Shown piece by piece: positions 47,073-56,745 of a DNA stretch of 64,000 bases. The stretch covers positions 190,001 through 254,000 of the forward strand of contig NZ_AP028156.1 in the NCBI RefSeq assembly GCF_033096465.1, written 5' to 3'. The notes beneath the pieces were generated by a model that was given only the letters and a program-made list of their open reading frames with translations, searched no databases and was not told the DNA's origin. The first letter of the stretch is position 1. The number at the start of each line of letters is the position of its first letter. The position numbers were made by a program, and so were the translations under genes. Origin of the DNA: Blautia luti. GTDB taxonomy: Bacteria; Bacillota; Clostridia; Lachnospirales; Lachnospiraceae.

Positions 47073-48383
47073 TCATTCGTCGAATATAGTAACGATCTCT
47101 CCATCCAGAATACGATTGGTGTTCTTTACAGCACAGAAATTTCCGCACATACTGCAGGTGTCTTCTTTTTCAGGTTTGGCTTCTGCGCGGTAGCGTCTGG
47201 CTTTTTCAGGATCCAGGCTGAGCTTGAACATTTCTTCCCAGTCCAGATGTTTTCTGGCTTCACTCATCTTATAATCCCAGTCAGCAGCACCAGGAATACC
47301 TTTAGCAATATCTGCGGCGTGGGCTGCGATCTTGGCTGCGATAATTCCCTCTTTTACATCTTCTGCATTAGGCAGGCGCAGATGTTCTGCAGGTGTTACA
47401 TAACACAGGAAAGCAGCTCCTGAATAAGCTGCAATAGCACCACCGATGGCAGAAGTAATATGGTCATATCCAGGTGCAATATCTGTTACCAGAGGTCCCA
47501 GTACATAGAATGGGGCACCATGACACAGTGTCTTCTGGATTTCCATATTTGCGGCGATCTGGTTCAGCGGCATATGTCCCGGACCTTCGATCATCACCTG
47601 GACATCTTTTTCCCATGCACGTTTCGTAAGTTCACCCAGAGTGATCAGCTCCTCGATCTGTGCGGTATCGGTAGCATCAGCAATACATCCCGGACGGCAT
47701 GCGTCACCCAGACTTAAAGTGATATCATACTCACGGCAGATATCCAGGATCTCATCGAAATGTTCATAGAATGGGTTCTCCTGTCCTGTCATTTCCATCC
47801 ATGCAAACATGATGGAACCGCCTCTGGAAACAATGTTCATCAGACGTTTATTCTGCTTGAAACGGGCTGCTGTTGCACGGTTCATACCGCAGTGGATAGT
47901 CATGAAATCCACGCCGTCTTCTGCATGCATACGTACAATATCGATCCATTCTTCGGAAGTAATTTTGCCAAGGGCTTTGTGATAATATACCACTGCATCG
48001 TAGATCGGAACAGTTCCGATCATTGCCGGACATTCAGAAGTAAGTTTGCGGCGGAAGCTTCTGGTATCGCCGTAGGAGCTGAGATCCATGATGGCTTCAG
48101 CACCCATTTCTACTGCAGAATGTACCTTTTTATACTCCATATCAACGTCTTTCCAGTCTCTGGAAACACCCAGGTTTACATTGATCTTGGTGGTGAGTTT
48201 CGCACCTACACCGCTTGGGCTGATGCATTTATGATTCTTATTGCAGGGAATGATCACCTGTCCTTTCGCGATCAGTTCTCTTAATTCGTCTGCATCCATG
48301 TGCTCCTTTTCTGCTACGATCTCCATCTGAGATGTAATGATTCCGTGACGTGCTGCGTCCATCTGTGTTGTGTACTGTGTCAT
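47073..48383 (-). CDS. thiC: phosphomethylpyrimidine synthase
   Basis: A 436-residue radical SAM enzyme that turns aminoimidazole ribotide into the hydroxymethylpyrimidine phosphate of thiamine. Family features are the N terminus ([16 protein letters not shown]), [26 protein letters not shown] and the C-terminal iron-sulfur motif CSMCGNFC, here spaced C-x2-C-x3-C. AAGGAGG supports the start at 48383 rather than an upstream in-frame ATG. It is controlled by the TPP riboswitch upstream. No other thiamine genes are next to it. Confidence 0.96.
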   Translation of the reverse strand: MTQYTTQMDAARHGIITSQMEIVAEKEHMDADELRELIAKGQVIIPCNKNHKCISPSGVGAKLTTKINVNLGVSRDWKDVDMEYKKVHSAVEMGAEAIMDLSSYGDTRSFRRKLTSECPAMIGTVPIYDAVVYYHKALGKITSEEWIDIVRMHAEDGVDFMTIHCGMNRATAARFKQNKRLMNIVSRGGSIMFAWMEMTGQENPFYEHFDEILDICREYDITLSLGDACRPGCIADATDTAQIEELITLGELTKRAWEKDVQVMIEGPGHMPLNQIAANMEIQKTLCHGAPFYVLGPLVTDIAPGYDHITSAIGGAIAAYSGAAFLCYVTPAEHLRLPNAEDVKEGIIAAKIAAHAADIAKGIPGAADWDYKMSEARKHLDWEEMFKLSLDPEKARRYRAEAKPEKEDTCSMCGNFCAVKNTNRILDGEIVTIFDE

Positions 48384-48646
48384 TTTTTCCTCCTTGCCCT
48401 GCACTGCGGGCTGCTGATCATTGTACGTTCCTCACGTATAATGATAATAAATGAAATGCGCCTCCTGTATAGAAACAGGGACTTGCACCTGCGCATATCT
48501 GTAAGTTTGTAAGTGAACTTCTGAGATTCAGCAGAGAGTGGTGCCCCCGGTCTGCCATGTGAAACTAAGATAAGGGGGGATAACAATGAATGAAAGTATA
48601 AATATCCATCTGTGCGGATCGGAAAACCTTCCGTTTATCCGTGGAT

Positions 48647-48685
48647 AAAAAAGAAAAACTGCAATACGCCAACAGCATACTGCAG
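48647..48685 (-). terminator. terminator linked to the TPP riboswitch
   Basis: On the minus strand CTGCAGTATGC pairs over 11 positions with GCGTATTGCAG around a 5-nt loop and is followed by TTTTTCTTTTTT. It begins 15-20 nt after the aptamer and would stop transcription when thiamine pyrophosphate is bound. The 260 nt between it and thiC hold no gene. Confidence 0.88.
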
Positions 48686-48699
48686 TCCGAAAGAACGAT

Positions 48700-48790
48700 A
48701 ACTTTCCCTACGTTGGCATTATCCAAATCAGGTTATGGGTTAAAGCGATACAGCTTACTCTCAGCCTGTTTACACAAGCTCCCCTTGTCT
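48700..48790 (-). ncRNA. TPP riboswitch (THI element)
   Basis: Read on the minus strand, the conserved blocks occur in order: GGGGAGC, GGCTGAGA (CTGAGA at 48764-48759), AACCTGATTTGGATAATGCC and AACGTAGGGAA. This is the classic thiamine pyrophosphate aptamer. It lies about 320 nt upstream of thiC, whose synthesis it represses when thiamine is ample. Confidence 0.96.
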
Positions 48791-48837
48791 TAATCTTCCT
48801 GCATTGTAGCACTATGACGCGAAGAAGTCAAGAAAAA

Positions 48838-48880
48838 GGTTCCGCAGTTACTGTTTTTTTTGTAACTGCGGAACCTGGAT
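48838..48880 (-). terminator. terminator of the FN3 protein gene
   Basis: GGTTCCGCAGTTAC and GTAACTGCGGAACC form a perfect 14-bp stem around a loop of about 10 nt. On the minus strand it is followed by TTTTTCTTG. It lies just after the FN3 gene stop and before the thiC leader. Confidence 0.88.
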
Positions 48881-48911
48881 TGAATTTAACGTTTCTGAAC
48901 GGTTCAGCGGA

Positions 48912-49922
48912 TTAACTGAGGCTCATATTATAGGTTTTGAAAGCGGAACGCCACTGCTTTCCGTAGAGCTTTTTGTTTGCCACAACCCGGATCTGATACT
49001 GTTTGTTTAAACTCATATTTGTGAGGGTGTAGGTGGTTTTGCCTGTGGTCTTTACTTTTTTGAAAGAAGAACCTGGAGCTTTAATATAAATGCTGTAGCT
49101 GTCTGCTCCGGAAACCTTGTTCCACCTTACTGTCATTGTATTACGGGTATTGCCTGCTTTGGCAAGTATAATTTCTTTGGAAACAATGTAGTTGGTAGGT
49201 GTAGGGCTTACGCAGCGTTTGTTATTCAGCTGAATGTACGGATAAATGGATACTTTGTAAAAACTGTTCCGGGCCAGCGGAAGAGTGAAGGAGTAGCGGG
49301 TGTTAAAAAGTTTGGTTACTTTTTTATGATTGGCGGAACTTTCGTAAACGACTTTATATCCGCTGATGGAGTTGGCGGCCTGGGGAACGGTCATGTTAAA
49401 GGTATATCCTGTGGCAGCATTGGAAGACCAGGACGATCTTACAGATACTGTTTTATAAAGGGTGGTGCAGTCTACGGTTCTGGTGGAAATGGCTTTTCCG
49501 GAAGAATTGATGGCTGTGACCTTTAAGGTGTAAACGGTTCCTGGAAGCAGGTTCTTTATGGTTACAAACCGTCGTGGAGTATATCCCATGAGTTTGAATG
49601 AATTTTTACCATAATGGCTGATGCTTACCGCGTATTTCTCTGCGCGGGATACGGCATCCCACTGAACTTTTATTTTATAGCTGTTATTCTGATAAAGTGC
49701 ATCAGTCTGCCGGATGCCGCTGTTGGAGTAGCTTGGATAATAAGCTGCAGATGCTGCCGGAGCGTCCCCGGAAGTCACGCGGGAATCTGTATTTCCAGAT
49801 GTCTCTACTGGCTGTAAAGTGGCAGTAGTGGTATCTGCAAAAGCAGCAGATGTCATTCCGAATGTGAGGGCAGCGCTTAATCCAATGCTGACCAGCAGTT
49901 TGTGAAATCTTTTCATTTTCAT
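48912..49922 (-). CDS. secreted fibronectin type III domain protein
   Basis: A 336-residue protein with a signal peptide (about 1-30, SAAFADTT) and about three FN3-like domains. The clearest are near residues 88-165 (VQWDAVSRAEKYAVSISHYG, then LLPGTVYTLKVTAINSSGK) and near 250-330 (MTVRWNKVSGADSYSIYIKA). A Ser/Thr-rich linker follows the signal peptide. There is no sorting signal, enzyme domain or membrane anchor. The start at 49922 follows AAAGGAGG at 8 bp. It is probably released or wall-associated; the function is unknown. Confidence 0.85.
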   Translation of the reverse strand: MKMKRFHKLLVSIGLSAALTFGMTSAAFADTTTATLQPVETSGNTDSRVTSGDAPAASAAYYPSYSNSGIRQTDALYQNNSYKIKVQWDAVSRAEKYAVSISHYGKNSFKLMGYTPRRFVTIKNLLPGTVYTLKVTAINSSGKAISTRTVDCTTLYKTVSVRSSWSSNAATGYTFNMTVPQAANSISGYKVVYESSANHKKVTKLFNTRYSFTLPLARNSFYKVSIYPYIQLNNKRCVSPTPTNYIVSKEIILAKAGNTRNTMTVRWNKVSGADSYSIYIKAPGSSFKKVKTTGKTTYTLTNMSLNKQYQIRVVANKKLYGKQWRSAFKTYNMSLS

Positions 49923-49963
49923 AAATAAATCCTCCTTTATACCTGATATTATGATATAGAAAA

Positions 49964-50006
49964 AGCTCCGCTTATGTTTAATGGAATTGTAACATAACAG
50001 AGCCTG
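49964..50006 (-). terminator. terminator after the HicB-like gene
   Basis: On the minus strand GGCTCTGTTATGTT pairs imperfectly with AACATAAGCGGAGC around a loop of about 12 nt, followed by TTTTT. It ends the HicB-like transcript. Confidence 0.7.
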
Positions 50007-50023
50007 TTTTCTGTAATTTCACC

Positions 50024-50302
50024 TTATTCGTCCCATCCGTCATACATGCGGATATTTACCTGAATATTTCTGACGATTTCCCCTTCCTGAAGGTCCAGAT
50101 CAGATTCATCAGAGACAGGCGGAAGATCCATTTCGTCTTCCATTACTTCTGCATAGATCCAGTTGTAAGCTGCTTCATTGGCATTATCAATGGCATCATC
50201 CAGGGTATCGCCCTCTGCTTCACAGCATGCCAGATCAGGGAAAAATGCCTTATATTTGCCTTCTTCATTTTTGCGGAAAACCGCAGGATATATAAATTTC
50301 AT
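50024..50302 (-). CDS. HicB family antitoxin-like protein, orphan
   Basis: A 92-residue protein with the HicB partial RNase H-like fold: YPAVFRKNEEGKYKAFFPDL, then the helix GDTLDDAIDNANEAAYNWIY. A full HicB often carries a C-terminal DNA-binding domain; none is present. No HicA toxin lies on either side, since the divergent ogg-type gene begins 136 bp away. AGGGGTT precedes the ATG on the minus strand. It may be a solitary regulator or leftover antitoxin. Confidence 0.82.
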   Translation of the reverse strand: MKFIYPAVFRKNEEGKYKAFFPDLACCEAEGDTLDDAIDNANEAAYNWIYAEVMEDEMDLPPVSDESDLDLQEGEIVRNIQVNIRMYDGWDE

Positions 50303-50437
50303 TGGTAAGAACCCCTTTCTGCTTTACGTTTATACTGAGAATAGTATATAATACATTCATATATTCATCAAGAATAAAAAGTAATCAGTTACGAAGATGC
50401 GCTGATGGCTTGGCAATTTTACAGAGGGGATTAGGAT

Positions 50438-51253
50438 ATGCTGACAATAGAGGTGGACAATTTTGACCTGGGGCAGATCTGCAGGTCCGGACAGTGTTTC
50501 CGGATGGATCAGATCAGTGATGACCGCTACCGGGTGATCGCGGGAGATAAATATCTGGAACTGACTCAGGAGGGGGGAATTGTCAATTTCTTTTGCCCGG
50601 AAGAGGACTTTATCTTCTTTTGGATCCGGTATTTCGATCTGGACTGTGATTACAGCGAATACATAAATAAGATCAACCCTCGGGATAAATATCTGATGAC
50701 AGCAGGAGAGCTGGGAAGCGGGATCCGTATTCTGCAGCAGGATCTGTGGGAGATAACCATTTCCTTCCTGATCTCTCAGCAGAATAACATCACCAGAATA
50801 AAGAAGTGTATTGAAAATATCAGCCGGGAATTCGGAGTAAGAAAGATAAGCAGTACAGGTGCAGAGTATTATGCATTTCCCTCTGCAGATGCACTGGCTT
50901 CAACGACAGAAGAACAGCTTCGGGGGTGCAATCTGGGATACAGAGCGAAATACGTACTGGACACAGCCAGGAAGGTCTGTTTTGGAGATATTTCACTGGA
51001 TAGTCTGTACGATATGACATATAAAAATGCTAGAAAAGAACTTCTGGGACTGTATGGAGTTGGGGAAAAAGTAGCAGATTGTATCTGTCTTTTCGGTCTG
51101 CATCAGCTGGATGCATTTCCCGTAGATACTCACATCCGTCAGGCACTGGATGCTCATTACAAACGGGGATTTCCAAACAGACGTTATAAGGGCTGCCGGG
51201 GCGTGATGCAGCAGTATATATTCTATTATGAACTGATGAACAGCAGTAAATAA
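50438..51253 (+). CDS. ogg: 8-oxoguanine DNA glycosylase/AP lyase (OGG-type)
   Basis: A 271-residue base-excision repair enzyme removing 8-oxoguanine. The N-terminal OGG domain (DLGQICRSGQCFRMDQI) is followed by an HhH-GPD domain. The catalytic Lys lies in GVGEKVADCICLFGL and the catalytic Asp in AFPVDTHIRQAL; LISQQNNITRIKKCIE is the usual helix. GAGGGGAT precedes the ATG. It is followed 16 bp later by a small gene and, convergently, by endonuclease III. Confidence 0.93.
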   Translation: MLTIEVDNFDLGQICRSGQCFRMDQISDDRYRVIAGDKYLELTQEGGIVNFFCPEEDFIFFWIRYFDLDCDYSEYINKINPRDKYLMTAGELGSGIRILQQDLWEITISFLISQQNNITRIKKCIENISREFGVRKISSTGAEYYAFPSADALASTTEEQLRGCNLGYRAKYVLDTARKVCFGDISLDSLYDMTYKNARKELLGLYGVGEKVADCICLFGLHQLDAFPVDTHIRQALDAHYKRGFPNRRYKGCRGVMQQYIFYYELMNSSK

Positions 51254-51269
51254 AAGGAGGATTGTTATT

Positions 51270-51557
51270 ATGGAAATCGGAGCTATGTTAGACGAGTTAA
51301 GAGAAAAAGCACTGAAAGATCATAATATCTGGCAGGAACTGATGGACACCAGAAAAGCAGAACAGCCTCTGGAAGCATTCTGCGCCAAATGTCGGGAACT
51401 GGGATATCAGATTTATGAAATGGATCTGATCACAGCGGGAGAAGAATTCTATGCAACCATGCGCAGAAGCACCAATGGCGGCGGAGAGAACTCTCCGAAA
51501 CTGGCAGGAGAAGACGATTTCTATGAACTCTTCTTCGCCAGCCTGGAGCAGATTTAA
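51270..51557 (+). CDS. small Nif11-like protein
   Basis: A 95-residue acidic protein. Residues about 8-58 (ALKDHNIWQELMDTRKAEQP, then FCAKCRELGYQIYEMDLI) resemble the Nif11 domain pattern, which occurs in nitrogen-fixation clusters and as leader peptides of some ribosomal peptides. A Gly-Gly-Gly lies near residue 71 (STNGGGEN). No maturation enzyme or ABC peptidase is nearby, so a leader-peptide role is unlikely. AAGGAGG precedes the ATG. Its stop overlaps the stop of the convergent nth gene. The function is unknown. Confidence 0.65.
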   Translation: MEIGAMLDELREKALKDHNIWQELMDTRKAEQPLEAFCAKCRELGYQIYEMDLITAGEEFYATMRRSTNGGGENSPKLAGEDDFYELFFASLEQI

Positions 51558-52195
51558 TTGTCCACACCATTTTTCGAACAGATATCATTCAGGCAACATC
51601 TGTCACAGTATGGTTTGGTACGGGCGGTACAGACATCACGGCCGTGATTAACCAGACGGTGGCAGAAATCGTTGCCTTCTTCCGGCGGAATGATCTTCCA
51701 TAAAGCCATTTCCACCTTCTTAGGTTCTTTTATATTATCCACCAGGCCAATACGATTAGACAGACGAATACAATGGGTATCCGTAACGATCGCCGGTTTA
51801 CCAAACACATCCCCCATGATCAGATTCGCACTCTTTCTCCCAACTCCCGGAAGCTTCAAAAGCGCATCAAAATCTTCCGGAACATGATCATGATACTGTT
51901 CATGCAGGATCTTCATACAGGCACTGATATCCCTTGCCTTACTCTTACCCAGCCCACAAGGCCGCACGATCGCCTCAATATCTGCAACATCCGCATTTGC
52001 AAGCGCCTCCACAGTAGGAAACTTCGCATACAGATCCTGCACGACTACATTCACACGCGCATCTGTACACTGCGCCGCCAACCGCACACTTACCAGTAAT
52101 TTCCACGCATTATCATAATCCAGGGTACAATCAGCATCCGGATATTCTTTCTTCAATCTCTCAATAACCTCAAGAGTCAGTTCCTGTTTTGTCAT
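51554..52195 (-). CDS. nth: endonuclease III
   Basis: A 213-residue DNA glycosylase/AP lyase for oxidised pyrimidines. The helix-hairpin-helix with the catalytic Lys is LPGVGRKSANLIMG and the catalytic Asp is in IVTDTHCIRLSNR. The C-terminal 4Fe-4S site is CTARTKPYCDRCCLNDIC, giving C-x7-C-x2-C-x5-C, one residue longer in the first gap than the E. coli enzyme. The start at 52195 gives the normal length; longer readings add an unlikely leader. Its last codons overlap the stop of the convergent small gene. Confidence 0.95.
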   Translation of the reverse strand: MTKQELTLEVIERLKKEYPDADCTLDYDNAWKLLVSVRLAAQCTDARVNVVVQDLYAKFPTVEALANADVADIEAIVRPCGLGKSKARDISACMKILHEQYHDHVPEDFDALLKLPGVGRKSANLIMGDVFGKPAIVTDTHCIRLSNRIGLVDNIKEPKKVEMALWKIIPPEEGNDFCHRLVNHGRDVCTARTKPYCDRCCLNDICSKNGVDN

Positions 52196-52353
52196 ATGTG
52201 TATATCTCCATTTCATAATAATCAATTTTAAGTCTCCATTTCTAATATCATAACACAAACAACAACCCCTTGCATTTCCTATTTTCCTATATTAAAATAA
52301 AATCAGCCGTTGTATTTACAACAAAGAATAAAAAATCATCCGAAAGGAATTCT

Positions 52354-53025
52354 ATGATAGATACAGACTTTCTATGTAAATCCCGATTATTCCAGGGATT
52401 TACAGAAGAAGAAATAAAAAGCCTGCTGGAATGCCTGAATGCCTCCTCCAAAACCTATAAAAAAGGAGAATACATTTTTCAGACCGGAGAAATAACTGAG
52501 AATTTTGGAATGATCCTGGATGGCAAAGTTCAGATCATCAGTGACGATTACTGGGGGGAACGCCAGATTCTGGCAGGATTTGGAAAAGGACAGCTTTTCG
52601 GCGAAGCATACGCATGTATGGAAAAAATGCCTCTTCTGATCAGTGCTGTAGCAGTAGAAGAAACACAAGTACTGATGCTGAATGCTCACAGAGTCTTACA
52701 GACCTGTACCTCAGCCTGCGACTTCCATCGCAGACTGGTAGAAAATCTGGTAGGAATTCTTGCAAAAAAGAACCTGACACTCACCAGAAAAATCGACCAG
52801 ATCAGCAAGAAAACAATCCGTGGAAAAGTTCTTGCCTATTTATCGAGTGAGGCTGGAAAACAGGACAGCAATGACATCATTGTCCCGTTTAACAGACAAC
52901 AACTGGCTGAATATCTTGCTGTAGACAGAAGCGCATTGTCAGCAGAATTGTCGAAAATGCAGAAAGAGGGTATTATCAGTTATAAGAAAAATCACTTTAT
53001 TCTAAATAAAGAGAGCATGGAATAG
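52354..53025 (+). CDS. Crp/Fnr family transcriptional regulator
   Basis: A 223-residue regulator with an N-terminal cyclic-nucleotide-binding-like beta-roll (about 15-125; KGEYIFQTGEITENFGMILD and GKGQLFGEAYAC) and a C-terminal Crp winged helix (VPFNRQQLAEYLAVDRSALS). The N-terminal Cys cluster of oxygen-sensing Fnr proteins is absent. The start at 52354 follows GAAAGGA; longer readings begin in the divergent promoter region. It may regulate the adjacent MBL-fold gene, 54 bp downstream, but no operator is evident. Confidence 0.9.
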   Translation: MIDTDFLCKSRLFQGFTEEEIKSLLECLNASSKTYKKGEYIFQTGEITENFGMILDGKVQIISDDYWGERQILAGFGKGQLFGEAYACMEKMPLLISAVAVEETQVLMLNAHRVLQTCTSACDFHRRLVENLVGILAKKNLTLTRKIDQISKKTIRGKVLAYLSSEAGKQDSNDIIVPFNRQQLAEYLAVDRSALSAELSKMQKEGIISYKKNHFILNKESME

Positions 53026-53079
53026 AAAAAAGCATTAGAGCGTGTTTGAAACAGGCTCTGGCACATAAGAGGGAAAAGA

Positions 53080-54240
53080 ATGAAAGTACGAATGTATAAT
53101 GTAGGTTTCGGAGACTGCTTCTGCCTCCGGGACAGAAAGAAAAGTCTGCTGGTGGACTTCGGAACCAACAACAGCAGGATAGAAGGACGCCCCAGAAGAG
53201 AAATCTTCGATCTGATCATCTCAGATTTATCAACGATCAGCAGTAAAAATCTGCTTCTGACACATTTCCATATGGATCATCTGTCAGGTCTTCTTTATAT
53301 GATGAAGAAGAAAGATATTTCTGTTGACTTCGGTAAAATTTACCTGCCGGATGTTTTTTCGAAAAAAGAGATGAGCAGAACTCTGGTATTGCTGCTTCTT
53401 GCAGACCTGTTGAAAGAATCTGGCCTTCCAAGCCGTCAGGTCAGCCTGTTTGCACTGGTGGATGCACTTCTGGAGAATAAGCAGAATGTGGAGCTTCTCA
53501 GCAGAGGAAAACTCTTTGAGAACAAATATCAGGCACTGTGGCCGGATGTATATGTTATTCAGAAAGAAACAGATGAAGTATATGACCAGCTCAGTAAAGA
53601 TGAGAGATTTACTGAAGTAATGGAAGTTCTGCTGGAGTTTGCAGAAAAACTGCGTAAGATCATCTGGTCCATGACAGAAGAGGGAAAAGAGCAGTCTGAA
53701 GAAGAACAGGAGAAAATCTCTCTGGCATATGTGTATGACAGAGAATTCAGAAGAATTAAAGCAATTTCGAAGTTCAAAGATCTGTTGAACTATTTAAACG
53801 AGAATAAAGTGAATCTTAGACAGTTCAAGCATAAGATCAGTATCATATTCCAGAATGCCCACGATGGAGAGTTGAATCTGTTATTTACCGGAGATGCCCA
53901 GCCGGAACATATGAAGATGATCGCAGAGAACTATGACGGAAAACTGCCGTTATATGAACATTACTGGTGCATCAAAGTACCCCATCACGGAACGCAGGGA
54001 CATTACTTCGACTTCTCCCGATACGAACCGGAGAATATGCTGATCTCTAATGGAATCCACTTTGCGAACAGCAAGAAAGAATCCAAAGAACTGCGTACTT
54101 CACCGCTCTATGGCGGATTATTCTATATCCCGGATACACATATGTACTGTTCGAACTGTGACTGCTGTGACAGTTACGAGAACGGATGCTCCTGCAAGGA
54201 AGCAGATGTGATTTCTCCGGCTTATTACAAGGATATATAA
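53080..54240 (+). CDS. MBL-fold metallo-hydrolase with Cys-rich C terminus
   Basis: A 386-residue metallo-beta-lactamase-fold protein of the ComEC/Rec2-like group. The metal motif is LLTHFHMDHLSG (HxHxDH), with LLFTGDAQPEH and VPHHGTQGHY as later ligand regions. An insertion of about 130 residues (about 105-240), mostly helical, separates the first motif from the rest. The last ~30 residues carry seven Cys (MYCSNCDCCDSYENGCSCKE), a likely extra metal site. There is no signal peptide or membrane helix. Partner genes that would identify a nuclease or defence role are absent. Activity is unknown. Confidence 0.82.
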   Translation: MKVRMYNVGFGDCFCLRDRKKSLLVDFGTNNSRIEGRPRREIFDLIISDLSTISSKNLLLTHFHMDHLSGLLYMMKKKDISVDFGKIYLPDVFSKKEMSRTLVLLLLADLLKESGLPSRQVSLFALVDALLENKQNVELLSRGKLFENKYQALWPDVYVIQKETDEVYDQLSKDERFTEVMEVLLEFAEKLRKIIWSMTEEGKEQSEEEQEKISLAYVYDREFRRIKAISKFKDLLNYLNENKVNLRQFKHKISIIFQNAHDGELNLLFTGDAQPEHMKMIAENYDGKLPLYEHYWCIKVPHHGTQGHYFDFSRYEPENMLISNGIHFANSKKESKELRTSPLYGGLFYIPDTHMYCSNCDCCDSYENGCSCKEADVISPAYYKDI

Positions 54241-54250
54241 AAACAAAACA

Positions 54251-54300
54251 GCAGGCATTGTATATCCCATCGGATATACAATGCCTGCTGCTGAATTTTT
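54251..54300. terminator. bidirectional terminator
   Basis: CAGCAGGCATTGTATATCC pairs perfectly with GGATATACAATGCCTGCTG (19 bp) around CATC, with A-rich and T-rich flanks. It lies between the convergent MBL and glgP genes. Confidence 0.95.
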
Positions 54301-54306
54301 ATTAGA

Positions 54307-56574
54307 TTATTTAGCCGGTGTCAGGTGCCAGATATCATTATTGTACTGCTCGATCGTTCTGTCAGAAGAGAAGAATCCAGCTTTTGCGATATTGACAAGC
54401 ATCTTCTTAGCCCATGTCTTTCTGTCTGCATAATCAGCCAGAGCCTGATCTTTTGTTTTAACATAGTCGTTGAAGTCAAGCAGTGTCATGAACCAGTCTT
54501 TGCTTACCAGTTCGTGATGCAGTCTTTCCAGATTTTCTTTATGACCAAGTGCCAGCATCTTGTCACTTACGATGAAGTCAACGCATTCTTTGATATGTTC
54601 ATCGTTCTCGTAGATATCTTTGGAGCAATAGTCTGCTTTCTCATAATGTTCGATCACTTTCTCACTGGATTCACCGAAGATATAAATGTTATCTTTGCCA
54701 ACCAGTTCACTGATCTCTACGTTAGCACCGTCCATAGTTCCCAGAGTAACAGCACCGTTGAGCATGAACTTCATGTTACCTGTACCACTTGCTTCTTTGG
54801 AAGCCAGGGAGATCTGTTCGGAAATATCGCATGCAGGGAATAATTTCTCGGCTGCGGATACATTGTAGTTCTCAACCATAACAAGCTTCATGTATGGTGC
54901 AACTTCCGGATCATCTTTGATGAGATCCTGGAGTGTGAGCAGAAGATGAATGATGTCCTTTGCGATCACATAAGCAGGAGCTGCTTTTGCACCGAAGATA
55001 AAGGTTACAGGCTGAGCTGGTTTCTTTCCACCCTTAATCTCCAGATATTTGCTGATGATGTACAGAGCGTTTAACTGCTGACGTTTGTACTCATGGAGAC
55101 GTTTGATCTGGATATCATAAATGCTGTTCTCATCAATTTCAACACCTGTGTTGGACAGGATAAATTCTTTACAGGTTTTCTTAGCTTCTGTTTTGATCTC
55201 AAGGAGCTTGTTCAGAACTGCTTCATCATCCTTATATTTCAGGAGATTTTCCAGTGCAGTTGCATTTGTTTTAAACTCATCACCGATCAGGGAGGTAATA
55301 TAGTCTGTCAGCGGATGATTGCAGTGCATTAACCAGCGGCGGAATGTGATGCCGTTAGTTTTGTTGTTGAATTTCTCCGGATAAATATCATAGAAAGCTT
55401 TCAGCTCGCTTGTTTTCAGGATTTCTGTATGCAGGGCAGCAACACCGTTGATGGAGAATCCATAGTGAATATCCATATGTGCCATGTGAACCAGGTTGTT
55501 TTTGTCAATGATGGCTACATTTTCCTGGGGATATTTTGCTTTGATCTTCTCATCCAGCTTTTCGATGATCGGTACAAGGTGAGGAACTACATCAAGAAGG
55601 TAGTCCATGGGCCATTTTTCCAGAGCTTCTGCAAGGATAGTATGGTTTGTGTAAGCACATACTTTGGATACGATTTCGGTAGCCTCATCAAAGTCGATTC
55701 CGCGCGCTGTCAGGAGACGGATCAGTTCCGGAATGACCATACTTGGGTGAGTATCGTTGATCTGGATCACTGCATAGTCTGCAAGGTCATGCAGGTTGCA
55801 GCCTTTCTTTGTTGCTTCGTCCAGGATGAACTGAGCGGCATTGGATACCATGAAATACTGCTGGAAGATACGGAGCTTACGTCCGTCATCATCACTGTCA
55901 TCCGGATACAGGAACAGTGTCAGGTTGTGAAGGATGTCCTTTTTGTTAAAGGAAATTCCATCGTGAACCATGGATTCATCTGCCAGATCAATGTCAAATA
56001 AGTGCAGATGAATGGATTTGTTATTGTAGCCTGCAACGTCGATATCGTACAGGGAAGATTTCAGTGAGAATCCGCGGAACGGTACAGTGTAGGAAACACC
56101 TGCAGGTGTAAGCCAGCTGTGTTCTTCAATCCATGGGTTCGGAGTTTCTTTCTGAAGTCTGTTCTCAAAGAGCTGTTTGAAAAGACCCAGATGATAATTC
56201 AGACCAATACCTTCGCCCGGAAGACCGAGAGTTGCGATGGAATCCAGGAAGCATGCTGCCAGACGTCCAAGACCACCGTTTCCAAGAGATGGTTCCGGTT
56301 CAACTTCTTCGATGTCAGCAATGGCTTTTCCATTCTCTTTTAAGAATGCAGCAACATCATCATAGATTCCCAGGTTGATCAGGTTATTGGATAATAATTT
56401 ACCGATCAGGAACTCTGCGGAAATATAATAAATTTTCTTCTTTCCGTCCTGATAGCCTTTTTCGAAGAGCTGGTTTTTGGTATAAATCAATAATGCATTG
56501 TAAATTTCTTCGTTTGTGCACTGGCGTACATTTTTCTTATACAGGTCATAGATGAGCTTTTCTAAATTTTCCAT
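54307..56574 (-). CDS. glgP: glycogen/starch/alpha-glucan phosphorylase
   Basis: A 755-residue GT35 enzyme that releases glucose 1-phosphate from alpha-1,4-glucans. Typical segments are [32 protein letters not shown], the pyridoxal-phosphate site [12 protein letters not shown] and the following [11 protein letters not shown]. It is somewhat shorter than the E. coli type (about 800-815), as is common in Firmicutes. GAAAGGGAGA precedes the ATG. No other glycogen genes are adjacent; an AraC regulator lies just upstream on the same strand. Confidence 0.96.
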   Translation of the reverse strand: MENLEKLIYDLYKKNVRQCTNEEIYNALLIYTKNQLFEKGYQDGKKKIYYISAEFLIGKLLSNNLINLGIYDDVAAFLKENGKAIADIEEVEPEPSLGNGGLGRLAACFLDSIATLGLPGEGIGLNYHLGLFKQLFENRLQKETPNPWIEEHSWLTPAGVSYTVPFRGFSLKSSLYDIDVAGYNNKSIHLHLFDIDLADESMVHDGISFNKKDILHNLTLFLYPDDSDDDGRKLRIFQQYFMVSNAAQFILDEATKKGCNLHDLADYAVIQINDTHPSMVIPELIRLLTARGIDFDEATEIVSKVCAYTNHTILAEALEKWPMDYLLDVVPHLVPIIEKLDEKIKAKYPQENVAIIDKNNLVHMAHMDIHYGFSINGVAALHTEILKTSELKAFYDIYPEKFNNKTNGITFRRWLMHCNHPLTDYITSLIGDEFKTNATALENLLKYKDDEAVLNKLLEIKTEAKKTCKEFILSNTGVEIDENSIYDIQIKRLHEYKRQQLNALYIISKYLEIKGGKKPAQPVTFIFGAKAAPAYVIAKDIIHLLLTLQDLIKDDPEVAPYMKLVMVENYNVSAAEKLFPACDISEQISLASKEASGTGNMKFMLNGAVTLGTMDGANVEISELVGKDNIYIFGESSEKVIEHYEKADYCSKDIYENDEHIKECVDFIVSDKMLALGHKENLERLHHELVSKDWFMTLLDFNDYVKTKDQALADYADRKTWAKKMLVNIAKAGFFSSDRTIEQYNNDIWHLTPAK

Positions 56575-56745
56575 CGTAATCTCCCTTTCTGAAATAAATA
56601 TGTGTTTTTTTTATGAGTTAGATTGCTTATTTTTTAGTTTTGAATAGTGTATTGTTTTTGATTTATATCAGGAAGAGAAGTTCTCTTGCTGACATCTATA
56701 ACTATATCAGCAGTCTATTCGAAAAAATACAACAAAATTGCGATT

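Noticed and set aside
51270..51557. Nif11 leader peptide of a ribosomal peptide product
   Set aside because: No modification enzyme, peptidase-containing transporter or core peptide is nearby, and the gene is linked to repair genes.
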